64,000 nucleotides of DNA from Methanoregula sp. (GTDB taxonomy: Archaea; Halobacteriota; Methanomicrobia; Methanomicrobiales; Methanospirillaceae). Both the position numbers and the translations under genes were made by a program. The notes beneath the pieces were generated by a model. The model ran no database searches. It was not told the DNA's origin and saw only the letters and a program-made list of their open reading frames with translations. The stretch is from NCBI GenBank assembly GCA_041645435.1, contig JBAZQB010000003.1, positions 310,001-374,000 of the forward strand. The letters are read 5' to 3'. Below are positions 1-7,882 of the stretch, piece after piece (position 1 is the first letter of the stretch; each line of letters begins with the position of its first letter).

Positions 1-2
1 CC

Positions 3-404
3 CACACCTTCGGCCCCTACAGCGAGGCAGCTGAAAATGGGATGAGGAATCTGAAATCCCGGGGGCTTGTGGAGGAAAAGTATCACGAATATTATTTAAC
101 TCCCCATGGGGTTGCAGCACTCAGTAAGGCCAAATCTGCGTTTACTGCGGAACAGATCGAAGTGATTCAGGATTACAAGGAGTTCCTCAATGACCTGTCG
201 CGTGATGAAATACTCCTTTTCGTTTATGTTTCATACCCGGATTTCATAGAGAAATCGGCTGTTTATGAACGGGTGATACGAAAGCGGATTCCCACCGCAA
301 TCTCACTCTATAAGAAAGAAAAAGCCAGCCTGGAGAAAGCCGCTTTTTTGGCCGGGATTCCGGTGGAGAAATTCCTTGACCGCGCACGAGATCCGTTGAA
401 CTGA
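3..404 (+). CDS. Winged-helix protein, 5' end cut off by the window
   Basis: The frame is open from the first bases of the window, so the true start lies upstream; 133 residues are visible. The N-terminal part (GPYSEA..NGMRNLKSRGLVEE..HEYYLTPHG) has the look of a winged-helix wing with an upstream recognition helix. The C-terminal part (SLYKKEKASLEKAAFLAGIPVEKFLD) resembles the short helix-turn-helix seen at the end of UPF0175-type antitoxins. I read it as a DNA-binding regulator of the accessory island that follows. The gene is followed three bases later by the stop of the convergent TcmP gene. The function is inference; the family cannot be named with certainty from this fragment. Confidence 0.6.
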   Translation, partial: HTFGPYSEAAENGMRNLKSRGLVEEKYHEYYLTPHGVAALSKAKSAFTAEQIEVIQDYKEFLNDLSRDEILLFVYVSYPDFIEKSAVYERVIRKRIPTAISLYKKEKASLEKAAFLAGIPVEKFLDRARDPLN

Positions 405-407
405 ACC

Positions 408-1376
408 TCAAAAATTATCAAACAATCTCGATTGTCCTTCCGGAATTTTTTTCTCAGCACTTATTCTCTTGGCATCTGCTTTCCAGCCATACTCCCAGGT
501 TTTGTAGTCTTCCAGGCCTTTCAGTTTCATCAGGTAATGACCTGCATTGCTGTCGGTACACAAGAAGATACAATAGACGATGGCGGCCTCTTCGGTTGTA
601 TTAACCTCTATAACTATCGGTGGCTTTTCGTAGAGCCTTGTCAGTTTTTCTGCATAGAGATCGATGAGGGCTTTCCGGGTGTTGTCATATTTTTTCATCA
701 GGATGTCGTATTTTGGTCGCCAATCTGATTCTTCCATCCCTAAGGCCTGGCTGACAATATGAGGATTGATATCGATATTCATCTGGAGGCCGTACGTCAT
801 CAGGGTGATGATCATCTCCGGCTTCCTAACTCTTACCTGCCCTTTCTTGGTTGTGAACTGGCCCTGAAATTTTCCTATCTTCTCCACCAGTTCCCACGGC
901 AAGTCCGAAGAGCTGTACGGATCCAGGATCCAGATGCTGGGGTAGGTCGGCGATAATTGGGTTCGGGCAGCATCAATGGCATCTTCGATGGGTAATGTGG
1001 TGATGATAGATGTTGTTCTGGAATATTTTCTGAGTAATCGCTCCAGATTTACCTTCTGTGCTGTGCAGATAGCCGGCTTCTGATGAAAGGTATTGAGGAA
1101 TAATTTCTGTCCGTTTGAGTAATGTTCAAGACATTCTGCGGCAAGAATCGCCGAACCGTTCCACGTCGGCTCGCCGAGTTTATATTTCGCACTTTCTTCG
1201 CAGTAACACAATCCTGTTGAGGCGAAAAGATCGAAAATATCCAATGTGGGAGGATGGTTCCTGACATTCTCAACCCAGATGTTCAGGTAGGATTTGATGA
1301 AGGCATGTTTTTTCCGGGTATGCCACTTGACGCGATCATAAATGAGCCCTTCATTATCGCGATAGAAATCCTCCAT
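408..1376 (-). CDS. tcmP: Three-Cys-motif partner protein TcmP
   Basis: A 322-residue protein, starting at an ATG that yields MEDFYRDNEGL and not at the longer upstream frame, which would overlap the divergent neighbour. The stretch LDIFDLFASTGLCYCEES near residue 50 resembles the glycine-rich motif I of class I methyltransferase-like folds as seen in TcmP proteins (usually D-L-F-A-G-P-G followed by a GSP/GSA motif; here NGSAILAA). TcmP proteins are recognised mainly because they sit beside a three-Cys-motif (Gp37/Gp68, DUF5131) gene, and that is exactly the arrangement here, divergently transcribed across 80 bases. The reaction is unknown. The aspartate and glycines suggest nucleotide or SAM binding, which is inference. 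Confidence 0.8.
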   Translation of the reverse strand: MEDFYRDNEGLIYDRVKWHTRKKHAFIKSYLNIWVENVRNHPPTLDIFDLFASTGLCYCEESAKYKLGEPTWNGSAILAAECLEHYSNGQKLFLNTFHQKPAICTAQKVNLERLLRKYSRTTSIITTLPIEDAIDAARTQLSPTYPSIWILDPYSSSDLPWELVEKIGKFQGQFTTKKGQVRVRKPEMIITLMTYGLQMNIDINPHIVSQALGMEESDWRPKYDILMKKYDNTRKALIDLYAEKLTRLYEKPPIVIEVNTTEEAAIVYCIFLCTDSNAGHYLMKLKGLEDYKTWEYGWKADAKRISAEKKIPEGQSRLFDNF

Positions 1377-1456
1377 TATTGTCCAATTATCTTTAATAAG
1401 GCATAAATTTGATGAGAATACCAATAAGCAATAAGCTCGAAACAGACTGGTAGAAC

Positions 1457-2182
1457 ATGGCCCTAAACTCCGGCATCGAATGGACCGAAACCACATGGAA
1501 TCCGGTAACCGGCTGTACCAAGATAAGCCCCGGCTGTAAGAACTGCTACGCTGAACGGATGGCGTACCGGCTTCAGGCAATGGGGCAGCCGAACTACCGC
1601 GACGGGTTCAAGGTGACCCTGCAGGAGCGGATGCTCCCCCTTCCGCTTGAGTGGAGAAAGCCCCGGATGATCTTTGTCAACTCGATGAGCGATCTCTACC
1701 ATAAGGATGTCCCGACACCCTTTATCAAAAAAACATTCGATGTCATGAGAAAGGCATCGTGGCATACATTCCAGATACTCACCAAACGATCCGATCGGTT
1801 CAGGGAAATTGAGGAGACAATCAAAATCCCTAAGAATGTCTGGCTGGGTGTCAGCGTGGAGTCCGAGGATTATCTCTATAGGATAGATGATCTTCGGGCA
1901 ACACACGCACCCGTCAAATTTCTCTCGCTTGAACCGTTAATTGGCCCGCTGCCGGGTCTGAACCTTGACGGTATTGATTGGGTAATTGTTGGGGGGGAGT
2001 CGGGACCCGGTGCCCGGCCGATGCAGGAAGAATGGGTGACGGATATCAGGGACATCTGCCTTGCCTCGAATGTTCCGTTCTTCTTCAAACAGTGGGGTGG
2101 CGTTATCAAGAAACGGGCCGGCAGGGTTCTTGAAGGCAGGACATGGGATCAGATGCCGGGTCTGAATGCCGGTATGGTATAG
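1457..2182 (+). CDS. DUF5131 (phage Gp37/Gp68) three-Cys-motif protein
   Basis: A 241-residue protein with the defining cysteine cluster C-x6-C-x2-C at residues 20, 27 and 30 (GCTKISPGCKNCYAE) just after a conserved WNPVTG segment. Further family motifs are NSMSDLYH, LTKRSDRF, WLGVSVES, LEPLIGP and the C-terminal VGGESGPGARPM / FFKQWGG. The cysteine spacing resembles that of radical-SAM-like iron-sulfur enzymes, but no substrate is established for this family. It is divergent from tcmP, its usual partner, and the two probably form one functional unit. A TATA-like CATAAATTT sits about 50 bases upstream of the start. Members are common in phages and mobile islands, which suits the accessory character of this end of the window. 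Confidence 0.9.
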   Translation: MALNSGIEWTETTWNPVTGCTKISPGCKNCYAERMAYRLQAMGQPNYRDGFKVTLQERMLPLPLEWRKPRMIFVNSMSDLYHKDVPTPFIKKTFDVMRKASWHTFQILTKRSDRFREIEETIKIPKNVWLGVSVESEDYLYRIDDLRATHAPVKFLSLEPLIGPLPGLNLDGIDWVIVGGESGPGARPMQEEWVTDIRDICLASNVPFFFKQWGGVIKKRAGRVLEGRTWDQMPGLNAGMV

Positions 2183-2197
2183 CCATTCTCATCAAAC

Positions 2198-2287
2198 CTG
2201 TAAATTTTACTTTCATTTACAGAACCTTTTTGTTCTCACGCACCAACCAATCTGTAAATACCTGAAAATTTTACAAAAATTTACAGA
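2198..2287 (+). promoter_or_regulatory. Operator-like cluster of TGTAAA half-sites before the Fic gene
   Basis: Two nested inverted repeats lie in the 137 bases between the DUF5131 stop and the Fic start. The first has arms CTGTAAAT (2198-2205) and ATTTACAG (2215-2222). The second has arms TCTGTAAAT (2251-2259) and ATTTACAGA (2279-2287). A further TTTTACA lies at 2269-2275, and a smaller palindrome GTAAA-T-TTTAC sits inside the first at 2200-2210. The repeated half-site facing both ways suggests binding by a dimeric winged-helix regulator, possibly the C-terminal domain of the Fic protein itself. The binding partner is inference. Confidence 0.6.
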
Positions 2288-2319
2288 TATTAGTAGTTCA
2301 TGAGGAGTTCAGGTGCGGG

Positions 2320-3648
2320 ATGAAAAAACCTCAGAGGCCGCCGGATTTCGGCAGGGTATGGTCGGATTATCTTGAGAAGTATAATGATCTGGCCAGCAGA
2401 GTGAACCAGAAAAATAAGGAATCAGAGGAAATACGCAAGCTGATCCGGAAATACAACGAGCAGGAGTACATCCACTGGGACGATCTACGGCGGAAGAACA
2501 TACCCTTTGATCACATCACGTTCTGGTTCGTGATACGCACTATCCGCAGCACGAAGTACCGGGAAATCCGCATTGGCGACGAGAACTTCCCCTTCTATAC
2601 CCCGGAAAACTTCCAGAAACAGCTCCACCTCCTCGATAAGGCATCTCCCGCATCGTTCGACTGGCTCTTCGGGGAATTCCCGAGTGAGGCGAATAAAAAT
2701 CAGTATCTCCGCAATTCCTTAATGGAAGAGGCCATCGCGTCAAGCCAGCTCGAAGGAGCGGCAACAACCCGGCCGGAGGCAAAGAAGATCCTTAGGGAAG
2801 GCAGGAAGCCTAAGAACACCTCCGAACGGATGATCGTCAACAACTACCGGACGATACTCCGCCTCAAGGAGCTGCGGGACAAGCCGCTGTCCCGTGAACT
2901 CATCATTGAGATACACGAGGAGATAACACGGGATACGCTGGAAAGCGCGAGCGACGAATCCGGCTTCCGGTCCTGCGATGTTGTTGTAGGGGATAGAGTC
3001 GATCCGACAAAGATCTACCACTATGCTCCCGGGTGTGAAAAAATCCCGGCAATGATCGATGATCTCATCGCGTTTGCGAATGAAGACGACGAGTTCATTC
3101 ACCCGATTGTCAAGGCGATCATCCTTCACTTCCTCATCGGGTACATCCACCCGTTCAGTGATGGCAACGGCAGGACAGCCCGGGCAATCTTTTACTGGTT
3201 TGCCCTCAAGCACCACTACGACCTGCTGGAATATATCTCGATCTCAAGGATCTTTGCCCATGCCCCGGTCCAGTACACACGGGCGTACCAGCTCACCGAG
3301 ACTGACAGCAACGACATGACATATTTCATCGATTTCAATATCCATATCATCAGCCGGGCGCTGGATGACCTGAAGAAATATATCATCAACAAAAAGGAGG
3401 AAGAAGCAGAATCTCTTCAGCTGGTCGAGCAGATCCCCGATCTCTCATTCCGTCAGGCTGAGATCCTCCGGGATTTCATCCGGCATCCGACCCGGCCTTA
3501 CACGATCAGTGAGATTGCCGGCAAATACAAGATATCTCTGCCTACGGCTCGTACGGATCTCCTCCTGCTTGAAGGGAAAGGGAAACTGAAGAAATACCTG
3601 GACGGTAAACGGCAGATTTTCATGTACAAAGGAGGGACGCGGCAATGA
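2320..3648 (+). CDS. fic: Fic family protein (AMPylase) with C-terminal winged helix
   Basis: A 442-residue protein. The complete Fic catalytic motif HPFSDGNGR is at residues 277-285 with the catalytic histidine at 277. An N-terminal inhibitory helix SSQLEG is visible at residues 141-146, so this is the self-inhibited type in which the glutamate blocks the ATP site. The last 80 residues (LSFRQAEILRDFI...ISLPTARTDLLLL) form a winged helix, as in many archaeal Fic proteins that also act as regulators. Fic proteins transfer AMP from ATP to hydroxyl side chains of target proteins. Its stop overlaps the start of the restriction subunit by four bases (ATGA), so the two are co-translated. The likely role is in regulating or toxifying within a restriction module; the target is unknown. 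Confidence 0.93.
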   Translation: MKKPQRPPDFGRVWSDYLEKYNDLASRVNQKNKESEEIRKLIRKYNEQEYIHWDDLRRKNIPFDHITFWFVIRTIRSTKYREIRIGDENFPFYTPENFQKQLHLLDKASPASFDWLFGEFPSEANKNQYLRNSLMEEAIASSQLEGAATTRPEAKKILREGRKPKNTSERMIVNNYRTILRLKELRDKPLSRELIIEIHEEITRDTLESASDESGFRSCDVVVGDRVDPTKIYHYAPGCEKIPAMIDDLIAFANEDDEFIHPIVKAIILHFLIGYIHPFSDGNGRTARAIFYWFALKHHYDLLEYISISRIFAHAPVQYTRAYQLTETDSNDMTYFIDFNIHIISRALDDLKKYIINKKEEEAESLQLVEQIPDLSFRQAEILRDFIRHPTRPYTISEIAGKYKISLPTARTDLLLLEGKGKLKKYLDGKRQIFMYKGGTRQ

Positions 3649-6600
3649 CCCCCGCCGCCCGCATAGCCGAATCCCATGTAGAAGAACACGCCCTTGCATG
3701 GCTCCGGGAGCTCGGCTACACCACCCTTTTCGGCCCGGACATCGCTCCCGGTGAACCCAAAGCCGAACGCGACCACTGGCACGACGCGATCCTGAAACAC
3801 CGGCTCGCAGCAGCAATCGCCCGGCTCAACCCGGGTATCCCGGCAGATGCTCAGGAAGCCGCATTGAAAAAGATCCTGCATCCGGACTCCCCCTCACTGG
3901 TGAACAACAACCGGGTATTCCACCGTATGCTTGTTGATGGTGTTGAAGTCGAGTACCACCGGCCCGATGGCACGATCAAAGGCGACCAAGTACGGCTGGC
4001 CGATTTCGATCACCCGGAAAAGAACGACTGGCTCGCCGTCAACCAGTTCACCGTCATCGAGAACCACCACAACCGGAGACCCGATATTCTCCTGTTCCTC
4101 AATGGTCTGCCGATCGTTATCATCGAGCTGAAGAACCCGACCGATGAAAAGGCAACGATCGAGACCGCGTACCGGCAGATCCAGACCTACAAGCAGCAGA
4201 TCCCGGGGCTCTTCGCCCACAATGAGATGATCGTCATCTCGGATGGCCTTGAAGCCAGGATTGGTACCCTGACCTCCATCCGCGAACGGTTCATGCCGTG
4301 GCGGACCATCGAGGGCGAACAGCTTGCCCCGCCAACCCTGCTCCGGCTCGAAGTGCTGATCCGGGGGGCGTTCGACAAGCGGCGGCTCCTCGATCTGATC
4401 AGGAATTACATTGTCTTTGAGATCGATGATGAGGGCGGCATTGCCAAGAAGATGGCAGGCTATCACCAGTATCATGCCGTGAAAAAAGCGGTCGAAAGCA
4501 CGGAGCGGGCCTCCCGGCCCAGCGGGGACCGGCGGGGCGGGGTTGTCTGGCACACGCAGGGGTCGGGAAAGAGTCTGACGATGGTCTTTTTTACCGGCGA
4601 GATTGTGCTCAATCCAGCGATGGAGAACCCGACAATCGTCGTCATCACGGACCGGAACGACCTCGATGACCAGCTCTTCGGTACCTTCTCGCGCTGCCAC
4701 GAGATTCTCCGGCAGAAGCCGGTACAGGCAACCGACCGGGAACACCTCAAGAAACTGCTCGCGGTTGGGTCCGGGGGGATCGTCTTTACCACCATCCAGA
4801 AATTCTTCCCGGAGAAGAAAGGCGGAAAGTATCCCGAATTGAGCGGACGCAAGAACATCATCGTCATCACAGACGAAGCCCACCGGAGCCAGTACGATTT
4901 CATCGACGGGTTCGCCCGCCATATCCGGGACGCACTCCCCGGAGCGACCTTCATCGGGTTCACCGGCACTCCCATCGAGAAGGAAGACAAGAACACCCGC
5001 CACGTCTTCGGGGATTATATCAGCATCTACGATATCCAGCGGGCAGTCGAGGACAAGGCCACCGTCCCGATCTACTACGAGAGCCGGCTTGCGAAGATCT
5101 ATCTCGATGAGAAGGAACGCCCGAAGATCGATCCCCAGTTCGAGGAGATCACCGAAGGTGAAGAGATCGAGAAGAAAGAGGATCTCAAATCGAAGTGGGC
5201 GGCACTCGAAGCCGTTGTCGGGACAGAGAAACGGATCTCACTCATTGCACAGGACATCGTTGACCACTACGAGAAGCGGCAGGAGGCCATTGAGGGCAAA
5301 GCAATGATCGTCTGCATGAGCCGGCGGATCTGTGTTGACCTCTATTCAGAACTCACCCGGCTCCGCCCGGGATGGCATGCCGATGAGGATGACAAGGGGA
5401 TGCTCAAGGTCATCATGACCGGCTCGGCAACCGATGAACTGGAATGGCAGCAGCATATCCGGAATAAGCCCCGCCGGGAAAAACTCGCCAAACGGTTCCA
5501 GAAGACAAAGCACGACGATGACCCGATGAAGATCGCCATTGTCCGCGACATGTGGCTCACCGGTTTCGATGTCCCGCCGCTCCACACCATGTACATCGAC
5601 AAGCCGATGCAGGGGCATACCCTCATGCAGGCAATCGCCCGGGTCAACCGGGTCTTCAAGGACAAACCGGGCGGTCTGGTGGTCGATTACATCGGGCTTG
5701 GCGATGAATTGAGGAAAGCGATCGCCAACTATACCGAAAGCGGGGGCACCGGCAAAACCGCAATCGATCAGGAAGAAGCAGTCGCCGTCATGCAGGAGAA
5801 GTACGAGATCTGCTGCGGCATCTTCCACGGGTTCGACTGGTCGGACTGGGAAGACCCGCAGCGCCGGCTCGCGCTCCTGCCGGTTGCCCAGAGCGTCATC
5901 CTTGGCAAAAAAGAGGGGAAGAAGCGGTTTATTGCGGCAGTCACCGAACTCTCAAAAGCCTTCTCACTCGCAGTCCCTCACGATGAGGCAATAACGATCC
6001 GGGACGATGTGGCATTTTTCCAGGCGGTCCGAACAGCGCTGGTAAAATTTGATACTGATGGCGACAAGGCAGATCGGACATGGGACATGGAACACGCTAT
6101 CCGCCAGATTGTCAGCGGAGCGATCGTTTCCGATCAGGTTATCGATATTTTTTCTGCTGCGGGTCTCAGGAAACCGGATATCTCGATCCTGTCAGAGGAA
6201 TTCCTTGCGGAAGTCAGGGGGCTCCCGCAGAAGAACGTAGCAGTTGAGCTCCTGAGAAAACTCCTGAATGACGAGATCCGGACCCGGCAGAAAAAGCGCC
6301 TCGTCCAGTCCCGCTCCTTTGAACGGATGCTCGAAGAGACCATCCACCGGTACAAGAACCGGGCTATCGAAACAGTGGAGGTCATTGAGGATCTTATCAA
6401 GCTCGCCAAGGAACTGCGTGAGGCAGATAAGCGGGGAGAAGATCTAGGGCTTAATGAAGCGGAACTGGCCTTCTATGAAGCCCTTGAGGTCAATGACAGC
6501 GCTGTCATGGTTCTCGGTGATGAAACGCTCAGGAAGATTGCTCACGAACTGGTGGATCAGATCCGGAAAAATGCCACCATTGACTGGACCGTAAAGGAAG

Positions 6601-6734
6601 GGGTCAAGGCAAAGATGCGGGTGATGGTGAAACGTATCCTGACCAAATACAAATATCCGCCAGACATGCAGCCAAAAGCAGTTGCAACCATCCTGGAGCA
6701 GGCCGAGATCCTGTGTGCTGAGATCAGTGGATGA
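3645..6734 (+). CDS. hsdR: Type I restriction endonuclease, R subunit
   Basis: A 1029-residue protein of normal family length. The N-terminal nuclease domain shows the PD-ExK signature with D147, E161 and K163 (RRPDILLFL ... IVIIELKNP). A superfamily 2 translocase follows: Walker A TQGSGKS at 304-310, DEAH at 410-413, motif III GFTGTP at 438-443, and helicase motif VI IARVNRVF further down. The C-terminal helical region normally docks on the methyltransferase. HsdR translocates and cleaves DNA only when bound to HsdM2-HsdS. Neither hsdM nor hsdS lies in this window; genes beyond the left edge are separated by tcmP and the DUF5131 gene. It is co-translated with fic. Confidence 0.95.
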   Translation: MTPAARIAESHVEEHALAWLRELGYTTLFGPDIAPGEPKAERDHWHDAILKHRLAAAIARLNPGIPADAQEAALKKILHPDSPSLVNNNRVFHRMLVDGVEVEYHRPDGTIKGDQVRLADFDHPEKNDWLAVNQFTVIENHHNRRPDILLFLNGLPIVIIELKNPTDEKATIETAYRQIQTYKQQIPGLFAHNEMIVISDGLEARIGTLTSIRERFMPWRTIEGEQLAPPTLLRLEVLIRGAFDKRRLLDLIRNYIVFEIDDEGGIAKKMAGYHQYHAVKKAVESTERASRPSGDRRGGVVWHTQGSGKSLTMVFFTGEIVLNPAMENPTIVVITDRNDLDDQLFGTFSRCHEILRQKPVQATDREHLKKLLAVGSGGIVFTTIQKFFPEKKGGKYPELSGRKNIIVITDEAHRSQYDFIDGFARHIRDALPGATFIGFTGTPIEKEDKNTRHVFGDYISIYDIQRAVEDKATVPIYYESRLAKIYLDEKERPKIDPQFEEITEGEEIEKKEDLKSKWAALEAVVGTEKRISLIAQDIVDHYEKRQEAIEGKAMIVCMSRRICVDLYSELTRLRPGWHADEDDKGMLKVIMTGSATDELEWQQHIRNKPRREKLAKRFQKTKHDDDPMKIAIVRDMWLTGFDVPPLHTMYIDKPMQGHTLMQAIARVNRVFKDKPGGLVVDYIGLGDELRKAIANYTESGGTGKTAIDQEEAVAVMQEKYEICCGIFHGFDWSDWEDPQRRLALLPVAQSVILGKKEGKKRFIAAVTELSKAFSLAVPHDEAITIRDDVAFFQAVRTALVKFDTDGDKADRTWDMEHAIRQIVSGAIVSDQVIDIFSAAGLRKPDISILSEEFLAEVRGLPQKNVAVELLRKLLNDEIRTRQKKRLVQSRSFERMLEETIHRYKNRAIETVEVIEDLIKLAKELREADKRGEDLGLNEAELAFYEALEVNDSAVMVLGDETLRKIAHELVDQIRKNATIDWTVKEGVKAKMRVMVKRILTKYKYPPDMQPKAVATILEQAEILCAEISG

Positions 6735-6750
6735 TCAACCTCATTTTTTA

Positions 6751-7336
6751 ATTTCAATCAAACTTTGATTTTTATTTTTCAATCAAACCCTGCCCAAAAA
6801 ATTCCAACCAGACTTTGATTTGTAATTTTCAACCACACCTTACCTGAAAAAAATAAATCAGACCATGCTCAAAAATTTTCAATCAACCCCCCAGCCCCTG
6901 CCTGGAATCCGTTTGCAGATCAACCAGACTTTGTTTGAAAATAAAAAAACGCGATCCGTTTCTGATTCTTAAAACCGAAAGGGAGAAAAACCGGTCCGCA
7001 CCTCCGACGTGAACCCGCTCCGGCATCACACCCAGACAGTACCTCCGGCCACTCAGCCGGATCAACCAGACCCTGCTCAAAAATTTTCAATCGGGTACGC
7101 GATCGCGGTTGAAAATCATTTCCGGATCAACCAGACCTTGCCTGAAAAATTTCAATCAGACTTTGATTTTATTTTTTTAACCAGACTTTGCTTGAAAAAA
7201 AATAATCAGACCATGCTCAAAAATTTTCAACCAGACTTTGATTTTTATTTTTCAACCACACTCTGCCTAAAATTTTCAAACCAGACTTTGCTCAAAAAAT
7301 TTCAACCACACTTTGATTTTTATTTTTCAATCGGAT
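6751..7336 (-). repeat. Interspersed repeat element, copy A (array of 24-26 base units around a GC-rich core)
   Basis: Directly downstream of hsdR the sequence turns into tandem variants of a 24-26 base unit, roughly AACCAGACTTTGCTCAAAAA followed by TTTC. I count about a dozen copies, for example starting near 6804, 7182, 7204 and 7229. They flank a more complex, GC-richer core at 6883-7080. The reverse complement of that core matches the element at 27.9 kb with 14 differences in 198 positions and no gaps by my manual alignment. A short palindromic CAATCG...CGGTTG segment (7089-7112) is also shared. Reading frames inside it are repetitive (DFDFYFS-like) and I do not call them genes. The bases on to 7474 hold nothing else that I recognise. 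Confidence 0.9.
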
Positions 7337-7474
7337 CCCGATTAAAAAGAGCAAACGGTGTCCGATACCAAAAAACAAAGTTCAGAACGGTCGAAGTCAA
7401 ATGAGGGCTTTTAGGAGCAGCAATCCTGGATATGATACTGCACAAAATACCGAACCGGAAAAACGTTATTGGAT

Positions 7475-7738
7475 TTACAGGGTAATTCCAAAGATATTCA
7501 GCAGTACGAGGATGCATACCCCAGGCACTCCCCCAATTGCAGATATGAGCACGGTTGCAAAGTCGTACCCGAGATCCGGTTTTCCCATCCATTGCATGAC
7601 ATGCAGGAAATTGAGAAGAAACAAAAGGATGATTCCCAGAATGGCATTGACCACAAGGACCATGAATTTTTTTGCCAGGTAATAGACAATCGCAACAATT
7701 GCTACCACGAGAAGGATTGTAATGATTACTGCGCTCAT
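7475..7738 (-). CDS. BofA family membrane protein
   Basis: An 87-residue hydrophobic protein with two to three membrane segments: MSAVIITILLVVAIVAIVYY at the start, then AILGIILLFLLNFLHVM, and a C-terminal ISAIGGVPGVCILVLLNIFGI. The ending G-x-P-G-x-x-x-x-x-L-L-N-x-F-G-I/L is the recognisable signature of the pro-sigmaK processing inhibitor BofA family. In Bacillus, BofA inhibits an intramembrane protease; archaeal homologues have no assigned role and no sigmaK exists here. An AGGGGT ribosome binding site lies five bases before the ATG. It sits between repeat copy A and the ThrE gene, not obviously in an operon. Confidence 0.85.
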   Translation of the reverse strand: MSAVIITILLVVAIVAIVYYLAKKFMVLVVNAILGIILLFLLNFLHVMQWMGKPDLGYDFATVLISAIGGVPGVCILVLLNIFGITL

Positions 7739-7882
7739 AATTACCCCTGTTTTCCTTTATTTACCAATAGATTCCTGTTAACAATACCTTATCGGTTTAT
7801 TGCTCCAGAATCCAATAAAATATCGCCAAAATTGTCATCGACCTAAATCGTTAAAGAGTTCTTGAAAACGGGCTGTTTTCAA

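Noticed and set aside
3894..5003. Open frame of 369 codons on the minus strand within hsdR
   Set aside because: Antisense to conserved motifs of HsdR, with no ribosome binding site and no recognisable domain.
6751..7336. CRISPR array
   Set aside because: Units are contiguous degenerate copies of each other without unique spacers of constant length, and no cas genes are visible.
7009..7404. Open frame of 131 codons through repeat copy A
   Set aside because: The protein is a repetition of the DNA unit (DFDFYFS, LKKFQ and similar), the start has no ribosome binding site, and the same frame is not kept in copy B.
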